DNA of 6,835 nt from the NCBI GenBank assembly GCA_027324025.1, contig DAHVYW010000131.1, positions 1-6,835 on the forward strand, written 5' to 3'. The notes under the pieces were generated by a model, which was not told the DNA's origin, did no database searches, and saw only the letters and a list, made by a program, of their open reading frames with translations. Each line of letters starts with the position of its first letter. Position 1 is the first letter of the stretch. The DNA comes from JAJZQD01 sp021847735 (GTDB lineage Bacteria > Bacillota > Thermincolia > Thermincolales > UBA2595). The position numbers and the translations under genes were made by a program. Shown in pieces: positions 6,215 through 6,835 of this stretch.

Positions 6215-6835
6215 TTAAGCCAACGGTCTGATTATTATCGTTAAAGAAACGGCCAAAGCCAGCAGCAGCCATACCTGAATGTGAACCAGGATGCCAAAGG
6301 AGTAGCCGTGTATCCCAACAGCCAGCAGTGACGCGGTCATGGCCACCAGGAGTTTGCGGTCCTCCTTGGCGCCGCGGCACCAAGCCCGGTATAAATATCC
6401 TGCCAGACAGATGATTATTGCTCCGAAGCTTAACGAGCCCACCAGACCTGTCTCAGCCAAGATCTCCATGTATTGATTGTGGGGTTTGGGTATATAGGAC
6501 AGTTTCTCCGAACCAACGGGCTGGAACCTGTCATAAAACTGTGCAAAATTACCCGGGCCAATGCCCAATACCGGTGAACTTTTAAACATTTTCCAGAGGG
6601 CAGCCCTGAACCAGCTTCTTTCCACCTTAGACCTTAAGCTTTCCATGTATTTGGCATCTTTTGAAGCCGGTGTCAGGTTGCTGTTTTCCCGTAAAACCTC
6701 GTATGTGTCTTTGTTTTGAAACTTGTCTGCCGGCGGCACTTTGCCGGTAATCTTATAAGTAATGGAGTTGAAAGCCTCCAGGTAATTCGGATAAATTGTT
6801 TTGTCTATCAAAACAATGCTAAACCCCACCACGGC
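6215..6835 (-). CDS. O-antigen ligase/polymerase (Wzy_C-type) membrane protein, C-terminal part (runs off the right edge)
   Basis: The last 207 or so residues of a polytopic membrane protein. The frame is open through base 6835, so the GTG at 6832 is an internal valine, not the start. The visible part begins with the end of a membrane helix (VVGFSIVLI). A large polar loop of about 110 residues follows, carrying SPVLGIGPGNFAQFYDRF and KPHNQYMEILAETGLVG, the typical Wzy_C/O-antigen ligase loop motifs with a conserved His-Asn. Two or three membrane helices then follow (SFGAIIICLAGYLY, LLVAMTASLLAVGI, and VWLLLALAVSLTIII near the end). Such proteins act on the outer membrane face, either polymerising polyprenyl-linked repeat units (Wzy) or transferring finished glycan to an acceptor (WaaL or protein-linked types). 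Which of these applies cannot be decided from the C-terminus. In a Gram-positive-type organism a polymerase or wall-glycan transfer role is more likely than lipid A ligation. The 35-bp gap to gmd suggests the same operon. Confidence 0.88.
   Translation of the reverse strand, partial: AVVGFSIVLIDKTIYPNYLEAFNSITYKITGKVPPADKFQNKDTYEVLRENSNLTPASKDAKYMESLRSKVERSWFRAALWKMFKSSPVLGIGPGNFAQFYDRFQPVGSEKLSYIPKPHNQYMEILAETGLVGSLSFGAIIICLAGYLYRAWCRGAKEDRKLLVAMTASLLAVGIHGYSFGILVHIQVWLLLALAVSLTIIIRPLA

Noticed and set aside
6183..6383. Open frame of 66 codons on the minus strand overlapping the ligase/polymerase C-terminus.
   Set aside because: It overlaps a well supported membrane-protein frame, and its translation is low in recognisable structure and unlike any family I know.
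6832..6835. GTG at 6832 as the true start of the ligase/polymerase gene.
   Set aside because: The frame stays open to the window edge, and the first residues are the tail of a membrane helix in a family that normally has about ten or more helices, so the gene is simply cut by the window.

Overview
The window is a minus-strand stretch of a cell-surface polysaccharide locus. Seven protein-coding genes lie head to tail, two of them cut by the window edges, and there is almost no non-coding DNA. No convincing genes are seen on the plus strand, and no RNA genes, mobile elements or CRISPR arrays. Gaps between genes are 1 to 35 bp, except for one of 88 bp. The strong GGAGG or GGTGAT-type ribosome binding sites, moderate GC content and gene families suggest a Gram-positive-type anaerobe, perhaps a Clostridia member of the Desulfotomaculum/Pelotomaculum kind. 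This is inferred from style only; no rRNA or other marker gene is present.

In transcription order (right edge to left edge), the first block is a standard polysaccharide assembly set. It holds the C-terminal part of an O-antigen ligase/polymerase-type membrane protein (6215-6835), GDP-mannose 4,6-dehydratase (gmd, 5205-6179), a GT4 glycosyltransferase (4078-5184) and a full-length bipartite polyprenyl glycosylphosphotransferase (2608-4065). The glycosylphosphotransferase would load the first sugar onto polyprenyl phosphate, the GT4 enzyme would extend it, Gmd would supply an activated deoxyhexose precursor, and the ligase/polymerase would act on the finished lipid-linked glycan outside the membrane.

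The second block follows an 88-bp gap with a possible sigma-A promoter. It holds a UbiA-superfamily enzyme of the decaprenyl-phosphate phosphoribosyltransferase type (1599-2519), a compact ABC1/UbiB-family atypical kinase (412-1575) and the N-terminal part of a DUF362 protein (1-407). The kinase and DUF362 genes are 1-4 bp apart, and the DUF362 ribosome binding site overlaps the kinase stop codon, so translational coupling is likely.

The most interesting feature is this UbiA-UbiB-DUF362 trio downstream of glycan assembly genes. The UbiA enzyme and the glycosylphosphotransferase probably draw on the same polyprenyl-phosphate pool. The trio may make or regulate a polyprenyl-linked pentose donor, but that is inference: the later enzymes of such a route are not in the window.
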